A stretch of DNA of 64,000 nt from an uncultured Faecalicatena sp. Lineage in GTDB: Bacteria; Bacillota; Clostridia; Lachnospirales; Lachnospiraceae. Of this stretch, positions 1 through 8,121 are shown piece after piece. The translations under genes were made by a program, and so were the position numbers. The notes beneath the pieces are model-generated. The model did not search any database and was not told the DNA's origin. It worked only from the letters and a program-made list of their open reading frames with translations. The stretch covers positions 5,192 to 69,191 of the forward strand of contig CABTYO010000013.1 in the NCBI GenBank assembly GCA_902489075.1. The letters run 5' to 3'. Numbering within the stretch: position 1 is the stretch's first letter; every line of letters starts with the position of its first letter.

Positions 1-2
1 GT

Positions 3-56
3 ATCTTTATCAGTATACTGGCAGCCTGCGCAGTATTTAATAAAAAGAAATTGTAG
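3..56 (+). CDS. C-terminal end of a possible membrane protein (partial)
   Basis: The third forward frame is open from the window edge to a TAG at 54-56. It encodes a hydrophobic stretch (IFISILAACAVF) followed by basic residues (NKKKL), which resembles the last transmembrane helix and cytoplasmic tail of a membrane protein such as a transporter or permease. Only 17 residues are visible, so the family cannot be named. A terminator hairpin lies about 60 bp downstream, which fits the end of a transcription unit. Confidence 0.3.
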   Translation: MFISILAACAVFNKKKL

Positions 57-97
57 AGAAAATTAACAAAATTAGAATATTCTGAAAATGGAGAGCA

Positions 98-115
98 AAA
101 GGGTCAGACCCCTTT
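98..115. repeat. Short palindrome GGGTC-A-GACCC
   Basis: AAAGGGTC and GACCCCTTT form a tight near-perfect palindrome just before the terminator at 117-152 and the nuclease remnant. Such short GC palindromes can mark the edge of a mobile or repetitive sequence, but no second copy was noticed in the window. Confidence 0.35.
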
Positions 116-116
116 G

Positions 117-152
117 AAAAAGGAATGCTTCGTAGTGAGGCATTCCTTTTTT
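117..152 (+). terminator. Intrinsic terminator
   Basis: AAAGGAATGC (118-128) pairs with GCATTCCTTT (140-149), with an 11-nt loop and a T-run to 151. It follows the partial gene at 3-56. Its 3' arm runs directly into the open reading frame of the nuclease remnant, so the first residues of that frame are terminator sequence, not protein homology. Confidence 0.8.
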
Positions 153-712
153 ACTATGGTGAGAAGGAGTGGGATGGCAGCCGGGACCTGCATAAGCTGC
201 TCGGCATCGAACGGGAAGAATATAAGATGCTGAAAAAGTATGTCCCCAATTATACAATTAATTTGATTGATCCAAGAAAATTGGGCGACTTATCCTGCTT
301 TCAAACAGATTTACAGATGGTTTTTGGTATGCTAAAATATAGAAAACGCAAGGATGAACTGTTGAAATATGTACAGAAGAATCGATCATATTTCAGCTCT
401 ATAGATGAAGAGTCTTACCATGCACTGAGAGTAATGCTGGGCTCGGAAGAAAGCTTGGAATTAGTGGAAGAAAAGGAAGGTGAAGTGAATATGTGTCAGG
501 CGTTGGATGAATTGTATCAGGATGGAGTTGATAAAGGAATGGAGGTCAAAACTATTTCTATGATCAGAAAGATGCATAGACGGGGGATGGAACTTTCTGA
601 AATGGCAGATGTGCTGGAGGTGGAACCCGAACACGTTCAGAAGGTAATAAATTTACGATCAGAAGACACCAGTCGTACAGATTTAGAAGTGGCAGAGATC
701 ATGCTTGGGTAG
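153..712 (+). pseudogene. Truncated Rpn/PD-(D/E)XK nuclease-family transposase, C-terminal part
   Basis: The readable family signal begins at YYGEKEWDG (from about 153). This is the mid-protein motif of the Rpn / PD-(D/E)XK family of recombination-promoting nucleases or putative transposases common in Lachnospiraceae. About 185 residues follow, ending in a charged C-terminal region (DELYQDGVDKGMEVKTISMI) typical of the family tail. Full-length members are about 300 residues with an N-terminal catalytic part that is absent here. The frame opens inside a terminator hairpin with no ribosome binding site, so I infer a 5'-truncated, non-functional remnant. It is 41 bp upstream of the threonine aldolase gene and unlikely to be related to it. 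Confidence 0.65.
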
Positions 713-753
713 TATAATCAGTTTACGACTATTACAACAGGAGGAAAAGGAAG

Positions 754-1791
754 ATGATTTATTTTAACTGTGATTATAATGAGGGTGCGCATGAGAAGGT
801 AATGGAGCGGTTGGTCATGACGAATATGGAGCAGACGGCTGGTTATGGGGAAGACGAGTACTGTGAGCAGGCGAGGAATGTGATCCGCAGGCTTTGCGGG
901 GACGACAGCCTGATGGTTCAGTTTCTGGTCGGCGGAACGCAGGCGAATATGACGGTGATCGCATCTGCTCTGAAAGCCCATCAGGGCGTGCTGTCCGCGG
1001 ATACGGGACACATTAATGTACATGAGACCGGGGCGGTTGAGTCTACCGGACATAAAGTACTGCCGCTTCTGTCAGTGGATGGGAAGATTACGGCGAAGCA
1101 GGTGGAAGATGCTTATCAGAGTCATGTGAGCAGTGACAGTTTTGAACATGAAGTTCAGCCGAAGATGGTCTATATTTCAAATCCTACAGAGCTTGGCACG
1201 ATCTACAGCCGGGCAGAGCTTAAAGCACTTTCAGAGGTGTGCAGGAAGAACGGACTGTATCTGTTTATGGATGGTGCAAGACTTGGTTATGGTCTGACGG
1301 CTAAGGGAAATGATCTGGATCTGGAGACAATCGCGAAGCTGTGCGACGTATTTTATATCGGAGGAACAAAGGTCGGAGCATTATTTGGTGAGGCGGTCGT
1401 TATATCCAACCCGGCGCTGAAAGAGGATTTCCGTTACATGATTAAGCAGAAGGGCGGTATGCTTGCAAAAGGAAGACTGCTCGGCGTACAGTTCCAGGCA
1501 CTTCTGGAGGATGGGCTCTATTTTGAGATCGCAAAGCATGCAAATGAACTGGCAGAGGAGATCCGCAGTGCCTGCAGGAAAGCGGGATATCCATTTTTTG
1601 TGGAAAATACGACCAACCAGATTTTCGTAACCCTGCCGGATGACAAGCTTGCCAGTCTGCAGGAGAAATACAGTTTCTGTTATCAGGAGCGCGTGGATGA
1701 GACACACAGTGCCGTCCGTATCTGTACAAGCTGGGCAACAGAAAAAGAAAGCGTTCAGAAACTGGTCGAAGATATATTGACAACGATGTAA
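754..1791 (+). CDS. Low-specificity L-threonine aldolase family (PLP)
   Basis: This cytoplasmic 345-residue fold-type I PLP enzyme probably cleaves L-threonine or allo-threonine to glycine and acetaldehyde, or a related beta-hydroxy amino acid. It has the usual family length. The PLP-binding lysine is about K206 in YIGGTKVGALFG, preceded by the conserved FMDGARLGYGL segment that holds the cofactor aspartate. The N-terminal GGTQAN block also fits the Beta_elim_lyase family (PF01212). A strong AGGAGG site precedes ATG 754. It is followed after 79 bp by signal peptidase, so co-transcription is possible but not functionally informative. Substrate specificity is inferred from the family only. Confidence 0.88.
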   Translation: MIYFNCDYNEGAHEKVMERLVMTNMEQTAGYGEDEYCEQARNVIRRLCGDDSLMVQFLVGGTQANMTVIASALKAHQGVLSADTGHINVHETGAVESTGHKVLPLLSVDGKITAKQVEDAYQSHVSSDSFEHEVQPKMVYISNPTELGTIYSRAELKALSEVCRKNGLYLFMDGARLGYGLTAKGNDLDLETIAKLCDVFYIGGTKVGALFGEAVVISNPALKEDFRYMIKQKGGMLAKGRLLGVQFQALLEDGLYFEIAKHANELAEEIRSACRKAGYPFFVENTTNQIFVTLPDDKLASLQEKYSFCYQERVDETHSAVRICTSWATEKESVQKLVEDILTTM

Positions 1792-1870
1792 CCTTATCAA
1801 GGAAGAACCAATATTCCTATATGGCGTTTAAAACATATCTAACAGAAAATCAGGGAGCAGGAGGCGTTCG

Positions 1871-2404
1871 ATGAAAAAAGAAGATACAGAATTTAATGTG
1901 TGGCGCGAGTTGTCGGACTGGCTGAAAGTCATTGTCATTGCAGCAGCGGCAGCGTTTATTGTCAGCAGGACGCTGATTGTAAATGCACAGGTGACCTCCG
2001 GTTCCATGGAGACTACGGTCATGACAGGAAGCCGGGTATTTGTCAGCCGCCAGGCATATTTGTTCCATGAGCCAAAGCGCGGTGATATTGTGACATTTTA
2101 CTGCCCGGATGAGCCGGATACGGAATATATGAAGCGGATCATGGGGCTCCCCGGAGAGACGATTGAGGGGAAGGACGGCATCGTATATATTAATGGGAGG
2201 CCGATCGAAGAGCCTTATATCAAGATCAAGTTTGATCAGGATTTTGGACCATTTAATGTTCCGGAAGAATCGTATTTTATGATGGGGGATAACCGGAACA
2301 ACTCGTGGGATTCCCGGTTCTGGGTCAATAAGTTTGTTAAGAAAGAGGACATTATTGGAAAAGCAGAGCTGGAGTATTTTCCGGAGATTAAGGCATTTTT
2401 CTGA
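1871..2404 (+). CDS. lepB: Signal peptidase I
   Basis: Membrane-anchored serine protease that removes Sec/Tat signal peptides on the outer face of the membrane. Its 177 residues match the short Gram-positive Sip type. One N-terminal transmembrane helix (about residues 20-40, VIVIAAAAAFIVSRTLIV) is followed by the catalytic Ser45 in SGSME, the general-base Lys88 in YMKRIMGLPGE, and the family box MGDNRNNSWDSR. The ATG at 1871 follows a GGAGCAGGAGGCG stretch. The next gene begins 36 bp downstream. Lachnospiraceae usually carry several paralogues, so this need not be the only one. Confidence 0.93.
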   Translation: MKKEDTEFNVWRELSDWLKVIVIAAAAAFIVSRTLIVNAQVTSGSMETTVMTGSRVFVSRQAYLFHEPKRGDIVTFYCPDEPDTEYMKRIMGLPGETIEGKDGIVYINGRPIEEPYIKIKFDQDFGPFNVPEESYFMMGDNRNNSWDSRFWVNKFVKKEDIIGKAELEYFPEIKAFF

Positions 2405-2440
2405 TTTTTTGCAATGTAATCAGAAAGCGAGGAAGAAATC

Positions 2441-3439
2441 ATGCAGGTATACTTTGACTGTTTCTTACGGAGAAACGCTGGGGTGACACCGTGCGATACA
2501 GTCCAGACTGTGAATGCCCGGTTTATGGCGGGCGGTCTGGAACGGGTAATCCCGGCGTTTTATCTTTTTGAAGAGGGAATCGTGTTCGATCTGATCACGG
2601 TGATGGATCTTAAGGTCATGCAGGCTTTTTATGAAAAGTATCAGGTCTGGGAGAACATGTCAGGTGAATTGACAGAAGCCCAGTATCAGAAGTCTGTACA
2701 GGAGAATCCTTATCAAAGTGTGGACATCGCAAAGCTGTGGATCAATGGAAGTTCACAGATCAGCGGGCTGGAGTGCTCAAGTATCTGGAATGTTCCGGAA
2801 ATCATGGAAGACTCAGACAGGGAAGCAGTGGAGGAACTGATCCAGGCATATCCCCAGGTGTTGGACGACAAATCCTGCTTTTTCTGTGAGCGGTGTAAGG
2901 TAAATACAATGGAAAAATGGGAAAAGAAACCATTGCATACGATGCAGATCCGGACAAGAGAGCAGTTAAGGACAGAGGCCTTTGAGCTGGAAGCAGAGGT
3001 GGAGCCGGGAGAAGAGGTAAGCTTTACATTTACCCACCCTGTCACAGGAGCTGCACATCAGATTTATCTATATGATACAAAGCGTAAGGAACAGCTGGAC
3101 AGTGAGATGGAGATCTGCTTTTATACAGGAATAATGGAGGTTGTACCCAAACTGCAAAAAGGGGACAGACTGCTGTTTGACAGCTCAATTTCCTGTCGAA
3201 AGAGGACGGACGGAAATGGTGCTGGACAAGTCTCTGTTATTGGAGGATCATCAGGTCCCGTAGCTGTTTTTATGGCATGGAAAGACGGGGAAGCGGAGAA
3301 ATCACGACATGGGGGAGAAGTGAAGCCCTGCTTTTCAAAACCATTCTGGTCAGGGGAAGACGGGAAAAGCCTCTTTCGGATCACAGGGCTTGAGTATGTA
3401 GTGAAAGAAGGGGAATTGATAACGGTAGACATCCAGTGA
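2441..3439 (+). CDS. Conserved-looking hypothetical protein, 332 aa
   Basis: I do not recognise the family. The protein has no signal peptide or membrane segment, so it is probably cytoplasmic. It contains a cysteine cluster C146-x2-C149-x2-C152 (CFFCERC) that could bind a metal, and a beta-rich C-terminal half with phrases such as EVSFTFTHPVTG and HQIYLYDT. Codon use and GC resemble its neighbours, arguing for a native gene. A GAGGAAG site precedes ATG 2441. Its stop at 3437-3439 lies 20 bp before the cysteine hydrolase start, so the two are probably co-transcribed. Confidence 0.7.
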   Translation: MQVYFDCFLRRNAGVTPCDTVQTVNARFMAGGLERVIPAFYLFEEGIVFDLITVMDLKVMQAFYEKYQVWENMSGELTEAQYQKSVQENPYQSVDIAKLWINGSSQISGLECSSIWNVPEIMEDSDREAVEELIQAYPQVLDDKSCFFCERCKVNTMEKWEKKPLHTMQIRTREQLRTEAFELEAEVEPGEEVSFTFTHPVTGAAHQIYLYDTKRKEQLDSEMEICFYTGIMEVVPKLQKGDRLLFDSSISCRKRTDGNGAGQVSVIGGSSGPVAVFMAWKDGEAEKSRHGGEVKPCFSKPFWSGEDGKSLFRITGLEYVVKEGELITVDIQ

Positions 3440-3459
3440 AGGTAGAACAGGAGGCAGTG

Positions 3460-3984
3460 ATGAAAGTATTAGTAGTTGTAGATATGCAGAATGATTTTAT
3501 AGATGGAGCTTTAGGAACGAAGGAAGCGCAGGCGATCGTACCGAAGGTGATAGAAAAGATCAAAGGCTTTGACGGCAGGGTCCTGGCAACCCGGGACACG
3601 CATGAGGCGGATTATATGCAGACACAGGAGGGAAAGAAGCTTCCTGTTGTCCATTGTATAAGGGATACGGCCGGCTGGGAGATCTATCCGGAAATAGCTG
3701 CTCTGCTCAAAGAGCATGCAATCGATAAGCCGACTTTTGGCAGCCTTGGACTGGGACAGGTCTTAAAGGCGTACCATACCTATGAAGAGCCGATTGAAAG
3801 TATTACCTTAATCGGGGTCTGCACGGATATCTGTGTGATCTCCAATGCGCTGGTTCTAAAGGCGCATCTGCCGGAGGTGCCGATCATTGTTGACGCATCC
3901 TGCTGTGCAGGAGTGAGTCCACAGACCCATAAACAGGCGCTGGAGGCCATGAAGGTCTGTCAGATCGAAGTGGTGAACGAATAG
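3460..3984 (+). CDS. Cysteine hydrolase, isochorismatase/nicotinamidase family
   Basis: Isochorismatase-fold hydrolase, about 174 residues. The catalytic Asp is in VVDMQNDFIDGAL near the N-terminus. The nucleophilic Cys is in the family block LIGVCTDICVISNAL. Nicotinamidase (nicotinamide to nicotinate) is the most likely activity, but the family also includes ureidoacrylate and other amide hydrolases. I chose ATG 3460 over the upstream in-frame ATG 3436 because AGGAGG at 3449-3454 sits 5 nt before it and the first beta strand KVLVVVDMQND starts there. It follows the preceding gene closely and ends 23 bp before the alcohol dehydrogenase. Confidence 0.85.
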   Translation: MKVLVVVDMQNDFIDGALGTKEAQAIVPKVIEKIKGFDGRVLATRDTHEADYMQTQEGKKLPVVHCIRDTAGWEIYPEIAALLKEHAIDKPTFGSLGLGQVLKAYHTYEEPIESITLIGVCTDICVISNALVLKAHLPEVPIIVDASCCAGVSPQTHKQALEAMKVCQIEVVNE

Positions 3985-4007
3985 GCAGGAAACAGGAGGA
4001 CAGACAT

Positions 4008-5186
4008 ATGAACAATTTTCAATATTATACACCTACAAGGGTAGTTTTTGGAAAAGGGACGGAAGCTGAGGCTGGTGAACTGATCCGGGAGTGCGGCTGT
4101 AAAAAGGTCCTGGTTCACTATGGAAGCGGAAGTGTGAAGAGAACGGGTCTGCTGGACCGGATCTGTCAGTCACTGGAGACCGCGGGAGTGGACTACATTT
4201 CCTTAGGCGGCGTGGTTCCGAATCCGCATTTGTCTCTTGTGTATGAGGGCATTGAGCTTTGTAAAAAGGAAGGTGTAGACTTTATCCTTGCGGTAGGCGG
4301 GGGCAGTGTGATCGACTCTGCAAAGGCGATCGGATATGGTGTGACAAATGAAGGGGACGTATGGGATTTTTACGAAAAGAAGCGGGCGGCACAGGCATGT
4401 CTTCCGATTGGAGTCATCCTTACAATCGCGGCGGCAGGGTCAGAGATGAGTGATTCTTCTGTGATTACCAATGAGGATGGCTGGATCAAGAGAGGCTACA
4501 GCAGCAATTTCAGCCGTCCGAAGTTCGCGGTCATGAATCCGGAACTGACGATGACTCTGCCGGAATACCAGACCATGAGCGGCTGCGTGGACATTATGAT
4601 GCACACTATGGAGCGCTACCTGAACCATACGGACAATATGGAGCTGACGGATGGAATCAGCGAGCATCTGATCCGTACGGTGATGAAGAATGCGAAAATA
4701 CTGCTGGATGACCCAATGAATTATGAGGCCAGGGCAGAGGTGATGTGGGCAGGAAGCCTTTCTCACAACGGGCTGACAGGCTGTGGCACGGACGGCGGCG
4801 ACTGGGCGACCCACCAGCTGGAGCACGAGCTGGGCGGCATGTTCGATGTGGCGCATGGTGCAGGACTTGCGGCAGTCTGGGGGAGCTGGGCGAGATATGT
4901 GGTAGAAGAAAGACCAGAGCGTTTCGCCAGGTTTGCAGTTCAGGTCATGGGGATAGAAGATTCCGGGGAGGATCTAAAGACGGCGCTTCTGGGAATCGAA
5001 GCCATGGAAGCGTTTTTCCGTTCCGTGAAGATGCCGACGACGATGAAAGAGCTCGGAATCGAACCCACGGATGAACAGATCGCTGAGCTGGCAGTGAAGT
5101 GCAGCTTCTTTGGAAAACGGACGATTGGATGCGTGAAAGTGCTGGATCAGTCTGATATGAAGAATATCTATCGGAATGCGAGATAA
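4008..5186 (+). CDS. Iron-containing alcohol dehydrogenase (butanol dehydrogenase/YqhD type)
   Basis: Cytoplasmic NAD(P)-dependent group III alcohol dehydrogenase, 392 residues. Visible family elements are the N-terminal FGKGTE, the nucleotide-binding GGGSVIDSAKAI, and metal-ligand positions in GCVDIMMHTMER (Asp and His), HQLEHELGG and DVAHGAGLA. It probably reduces aldehydes such as butyraldehyde or toxic short aldehydes. The physiological substrate is not evident from the context, since the neighbours are a cysteine hydrolase and a methyltransferase. An AGGAGG site precedes ATG 4008. Confidence 0.9.
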   Translation: MNNFQYYTPTRVVFGKGTEAEAGELIRECGCKKVLVHYGSGSVKRTGLLDRICQSLETAGVDYISLGGVVPNPHLSLVYEGIELCKKEGVDFILAVGGGSVIDSAKAIGYGVTNEGDVWDFYEKKRAAQACLPIGVILTIAAAGSEMSDSSVITNEDGWIKRGYSSNFSRPKFAVMNPELTMTLPEYQTMSGCVDIMMHTMERYLNHTDNMELTDGISEHLIRTVMKNAKILLDDPMNYEARAEVMWAGSLSHNGLTGCGTDGGDWATHQLEHELGGMFDVAHGAGLAAVWGSWARYVVEERPERFARFAVQVMGIEDSGEDLKTALLGIEAMEAFFRSVKMPTTMKELGIEPTDEQIAELAVKCSFFGKRTIGCVKVLDQSDMKNIYRNAR

Positions 5187-5215
5187 AAATCAGACAGAAA
5201 CGCGGAGAGAGAATC

Positions 5216-5947
5216 ATGAAGGAAAATAAATATGACGATTCTGTATTTTTTGAAAAGTACAGTCAGATGAGCCGTTCTAAAGAGGGACTGGACGGCGCAG
5301 GCGAGTGGTATGAGATGCAGAAGCTGATGCCGGATTTTAACGGAAAGAGAGTGCTGGACCTTGGCTGCGGCTATGGCTGGCACTGCTTTTATGCAGCAGA
5401 ACATGGGGCAGAATACGTACTCGGAACAGATATTTCTGAGAAAATGCTGGAAGTTGCAGGGCAGAAGAATCAGTTTGAGAACATAGAGTTCCAGAGGACT
5501 GCCATGGAGGATATCAAGTGTGAGGATGAGAGCTTTGATGTAATCATCAGCTCCCTTGCACTGCATTACGTGAAAGATTACAGGGAGCTGGCAGAAAAGA
5601 TCAGCAGATGGTTAAAGCCGGGCGGACGGTTTGTGTTCTCGGTGGAGCATCCTGTCTTTACGGCCTACGGTACACAGGACTGGTATTATAATGAAGACGG
5701 TGAGATTCTGCATTTCCCGGTGGATAATTATTATTACGAGGGGGAGCGCGAGGCAGTTTTTCTGGGAGAAAAGGTGACAAAATACCACAGGACACTGACG
5801 ACCTATTTGAATACACTGCTAAATCTGGGCTTTAGAATCGAGCAGGTCGTGGAGCCGATGCCGCCGGAGAATATGCTGGACATCCCGGGAATGAAGGACG
5901 AAATGCGCAGACCCATGATGCTCCTCGTATCGGCAGTAAAGCTCTAA
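5216..5947 (+). CDS. Class I SAM-dependent methyltransferase
   Basis: 243-residue cytoplasmic methyltransferase of the UbiE/COQ5-like superfamily. Motif I VLDLGCGYGWHC lies near residue 45, the acidic post-I residue is in GTDIS, motif II is DVIISSLALHYV, and motif III is LKPGGRFVFSVEHP. The acceptor is unknown; similar stand-alone enzymes act on small molecules. The gene is 29 bp downstream of the alcohol dehydrogenase and preceded by GGAGAGA. A purine-rich tandem repeat follows it. Confidence 0.85.
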   Translation: MKENKYDDSVFFEKYSQMSRSKEGLDGAGEWYEMQKLMPDFNGKRVLDLGCGYGWHCFYAAEHGAEYVLGTDISEKMLEVAGQKNQFENIEFQRTAMEDIKCEDESFDVIISSLALHYVKDYRELAEKISRWLKPGGRFVFSVEHPVFTAYGTQDWYYNEDGEILHFPVDNYYYEGEREAVFLGEKVTKYHRTLTTYLNTLLNLGFRIEQVVEPMPPENMLDIPGMKDEMRRPMMLLVSAVKL

Positions 5948-5988
5948 GAGTAGAAACAGAGCAGAGAACCCAAAGTCGCAGATAGATC

Positions 5989-6046
5989 AGATTAAGGAAA
6001 GAGAAGATTAAAGAAAGCAAAGATTAAAGAAAGCGAAGATTAAAGG
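5989..6046 (+). repeat. 16-bp purine-rich tandem repeat, about 3.6 copies
   Basis: Units of the form AGATTAAAGAAAGCRA start at 5989, 6005, 6021 and 6037, the last truncated. They end 9 bp before the start of the pentapeptide-repeat gene. Each unit contains an AAAGAAAG or AAAGG purine tract resembling a weak ribosome binding site. This is a candidate slipped-strand, variable-number repeat affecting the downstream 5' UTR. Confidence 0.75.
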
Positions 6047-6055
6047 ACTGGATTT

Positions 6056-6658
6056 ATGTTAGTAGAAGAGATAAGATTGGCGGCATCCGACGAGATGCCG
6101 ATTGAATCACGTGAATTTAAGGATGAAGTGATCACCGGGATTGTGGCACGCAAAATTGAATTTGTATCGGTCAGGCTGGAACGCTGCCGTTTTGTGGATT
6201 GCGATTTTACAGGAGCCGGGTTTTACCAGACGAAGCTTAATAAGTGTGATTTTTCCAACTGTACGTTCAGCGGAAGTTACTGGAAGAACTCTGAGATTGC
6301 TGGATGTAAGGGGAATGGCAGCAGGTTTGACAAGGCGGTTTTTAAAAGTACCGCTTTCTCAGACACCCAGATGAACCTGGCGAATTTCGGTGGAAGTCTC
6401 TTTGAAAGCTGTAAAGTAGAGATGTGCAGCTTTCGGGAGGCATTTTTTTCGGAGGTCAAGCTGAAGAAAACGAAATTTATGAAATCGGATTTTACAAAGG
6501 TGGACTTTTTCAGGACCATGTTAAAAGGGATGGATTTTACAGACAGTGTGATCGAGAGCATTATGGTATCGGATACCTACCGCGAAGTGCAGGGAATGAA
6601 GATCAATATGTTCCAGGCGGCGGAGATCGCTAAACTGCTGGGGGTGACCATTGTATGA
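6056..6658 (+). CDS. Pentapeptide-repeat protein
   Basis: 200-residue protein dominated by degenerate A(D/N)LXX-type repeats, for example CRFVDCDFTGAGFYQ, CDFSNCTFSGSYWK and TKFMKSDFTKVDFFR. These are expected to build a right-handed quadrilateral beta-helix. Some family members (Qnr, MfpA) mimic DNA and protect gyrase, but most have no known role and nothing here decides it. There is no signal peptide. AAAGGA at 6042-6047, inside the last tandem repeat, is the only ribosome binding site candidate. The stop overlaps an ATGA start of a short downstream frame. Confidence 0.85.
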   Translation: MLVEEIRLAASDEMPIESREFKDEVITGIVARKIEFVSVRLERCRFVDCDFTGAGFYQTKLNKCDFSNCTFSGSYWKNSEIAGCKGNGSRFDKAVFKSTAFSDTQMNLANFGGSLFESCKVEMCSFREAFFSEVKLKKTKFMKSDFTKVDFFRTMLKGMDFTDSVIESIMVSDTYREVQGMKINMFQAAEIAKLLGVTIV

Positions 6659-6789
6659 GAGAATATCACATCAGGCCCATGATTCAGGAAGATCTCGATC
6701 AAGTCATGGACGAAACAGGTCTGGATCCGATGACAGGACAAGAAGAGTACACTATGAAGTGGCATGCGGAAAATGTGACGGACAGTTAA
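6655..6789 (+). pseudogene. 44-codon fragment resembling a GNAT N-terminus
   Basis: This short frame starts on the ATGA overlapping the pentapeptide gene stop. Its first residues (MREYHIRPMIQEDLDQVMDE) look like the beginning of a GNAT acetyltransferase, but the frame stops after 44 codons, before any acetyl-CoA motif. It could be a genuine small protein translated by coupling. A decayed acetyltransferase is more likely because the following 160 bp contain other coding-like debris. Confidence 0.4.
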
Positions 6790-6966
6790 TTTTTCCGGCT
6801 CTAATGTGAATACGCCTCCGTTGTGGAAGTACTCGTGAACCTGATATGCTTATTGTAGAAAATAGAACACCCGGATATACGATAACCTCATCAAGGAAGC
6901 AGCGGATCGGATTAAGTCTATCTGCTTTGATAAGATGTGCCGGGCAGCGTAAAAAGGAGGAATTTT
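6790..6966 (+). other. Decayed intergenic region with a gene-tail remnant
   Basis: No intact gene lies between the fragment above and the XRE regulator. A frame open from 6866 to a TAA at 6950-6952 encodes a protein-like tail (YDNLIKEAADRIKSICF then DKMCRAA) with no start codon or binding site. Together with 6655-6789 this suggests a locus eroded by deletion. The family of the tail was not recognised. Confidence 0.35.
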
Positions 6967-8046
6967 ATGCGTTTGCATGAGATAATCAGGGAAAAGAGAA
7001 AAGCATTGGAACTGACACAGGAACAGGCGGCAGCGCGGCTGGGAATCACCGCCTCAGCCTTCAATAAGTGGGAGCGGGGCATCAGCTGTCCCGACATCAC
7101 CATTCTGCCGGCACTGGCAAGGCTGCTGGAGACGGATCTGAATACACTTTTATCCTTTCAGGAGGACCTGACGAATCAGGAGATCGCCCTCTGGTGTGAA
7201 CAGATTTCGGACCTTTTATTAAAGGATGGATTCGAGGCGGCATATCAGATGGCAATGGAGAAGATTCAGGAATACCCGGGGAGCGGGGCTCTTCTGTATC
7301 ATATGGCATGCACCCTGGAGGGCGGCCTTATGATGTTTGCCCCGGTATCGGATGAGGAGAAGAAACAATCTTATCTGGAAGAAATCAACGCACTTTATGA
7401 GCGCGCCGCAGCCAGTAAGGATGAGGCGGTCCGAAATCAGGCGAATGCACTGCTGGCGGCAAAGTGGATGAACAACGGGGAATATGACAAGGCGCAGGAG
7501 AAGATCGAACTTCTCCCCGAGCCGTCCTGGAAAGACAAGAGGCAGATGCAGGCCCAGTTATACTGTCGGATGGAGCGTTACGATGAAGCCGCACGGCTGA
7601 AAGAGGAAAAGATACTGGAATCAGCCAATGATATTTATGCGGATCTGCTGATTCTGATGGAGATTGCGGTAAAAGAGGAGCGGTTTGAGGATGCTGCCTA
7701 TCTGGCAGAGAAGGCGGTCCAGACAACGAAAGTATATGAACTCTGGGAATATTCCGCCCTGGCGGTCCGGTTCCAGCTGGCTGTGTCCATCAAGGATAAG
7801 GAAGCAGCATTGTCTGCGCTCAGTGAAATGCTGACTGCAATCGAAAAGGACTGGAAACCCTGGGAAATGAGGCTGTACAGCCATGTGGAGAAAAAAGAGG
7901 GCGGCGAGCGGCGCAGAGAATTCCAGAAGAGACTGAAAGAACAGATCCTGTCAGCAATTAAGACAGATGAAGAAATGGCATTTCTGAGAGAGGAAGAAGA
8001 ATTTCAGAGGATTTTGAAAAGAAATACGGGTATATCAGTAAAATAA
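6967..8046 (+). CDS. XRE-family regulator with TPR-like C-terminal domain
   Basis: 359-residue cytoplasmic regulator. Residues 1-60 form a Cro/CI-type helix-turn-helix (ELTQEQAAARLGITASAF then NKWERG). The remainder is all-helical with TPR-like spacing (YDKAQEKIEL, RYDEAARLKEEK, RFEDAAYLAEKA). This HTH plus repeat architecture is typical of Firmicute regulators that sense peptides or stress, but no peptide gene is adjacent. I chose ATG 6967 over the in-frame ATG at 6937 because AGGAGG at 6955-6960 lies 6 nt upstream. It is convergent with the FGGY kinase. Confidence 0.85.
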   Translation: MRLHEIIREKRKALELTQEQAAARLGITASAFNKWERGISCPDITILPALARLLETDLNTLLSFQEDLTNQEIALWCEQISDLLLKDGFEAAYQMAMEKIQEYPGSGALLYHMACTLEGGLMMFAPVSDEEKKQSYLEEINALYERAAASKDEAVRNQANALLAAKWMNNGEYDKAQEKIELLPEPSWKDKRQMQAQLYCRMERYDEAARLKEEKILESANDIYADLLILMEIAVKEERFEDAAYLAEKAVQTTKVYELWEYSALAVRFQLAVSIKDKEAALSALSEMLTAIEKDWKPWEMRLYSHVEKKEGGERRREFQKRLKEQILSAIKTDEEMAFLREEEEFQRILKRNTGISVK

Positions 8047-8053
8047 GCTTCAC

Positions 8054-8102
8054 AAAACAGGTCCTTAGAACGGTAGAAAACCGACGTCTAAGAACCTGTT
8101 TT
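8054..8102. terminator. Bidirectional terminator between convergent genes
   Basis: AAAACAGGT-CCTTAG pairs with CTAAG-AACCTGTTTT around a 19-nt centre that itself contains a small CGGT/ACCG stem. Both outer ends are A/T runs, so it can terminate the XRE gene on the forward strand and the kinase operon on the reverse strand. Confidence 0.85.
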
Positions 8103-8121
8103 GAATTTCATTAAACACATT

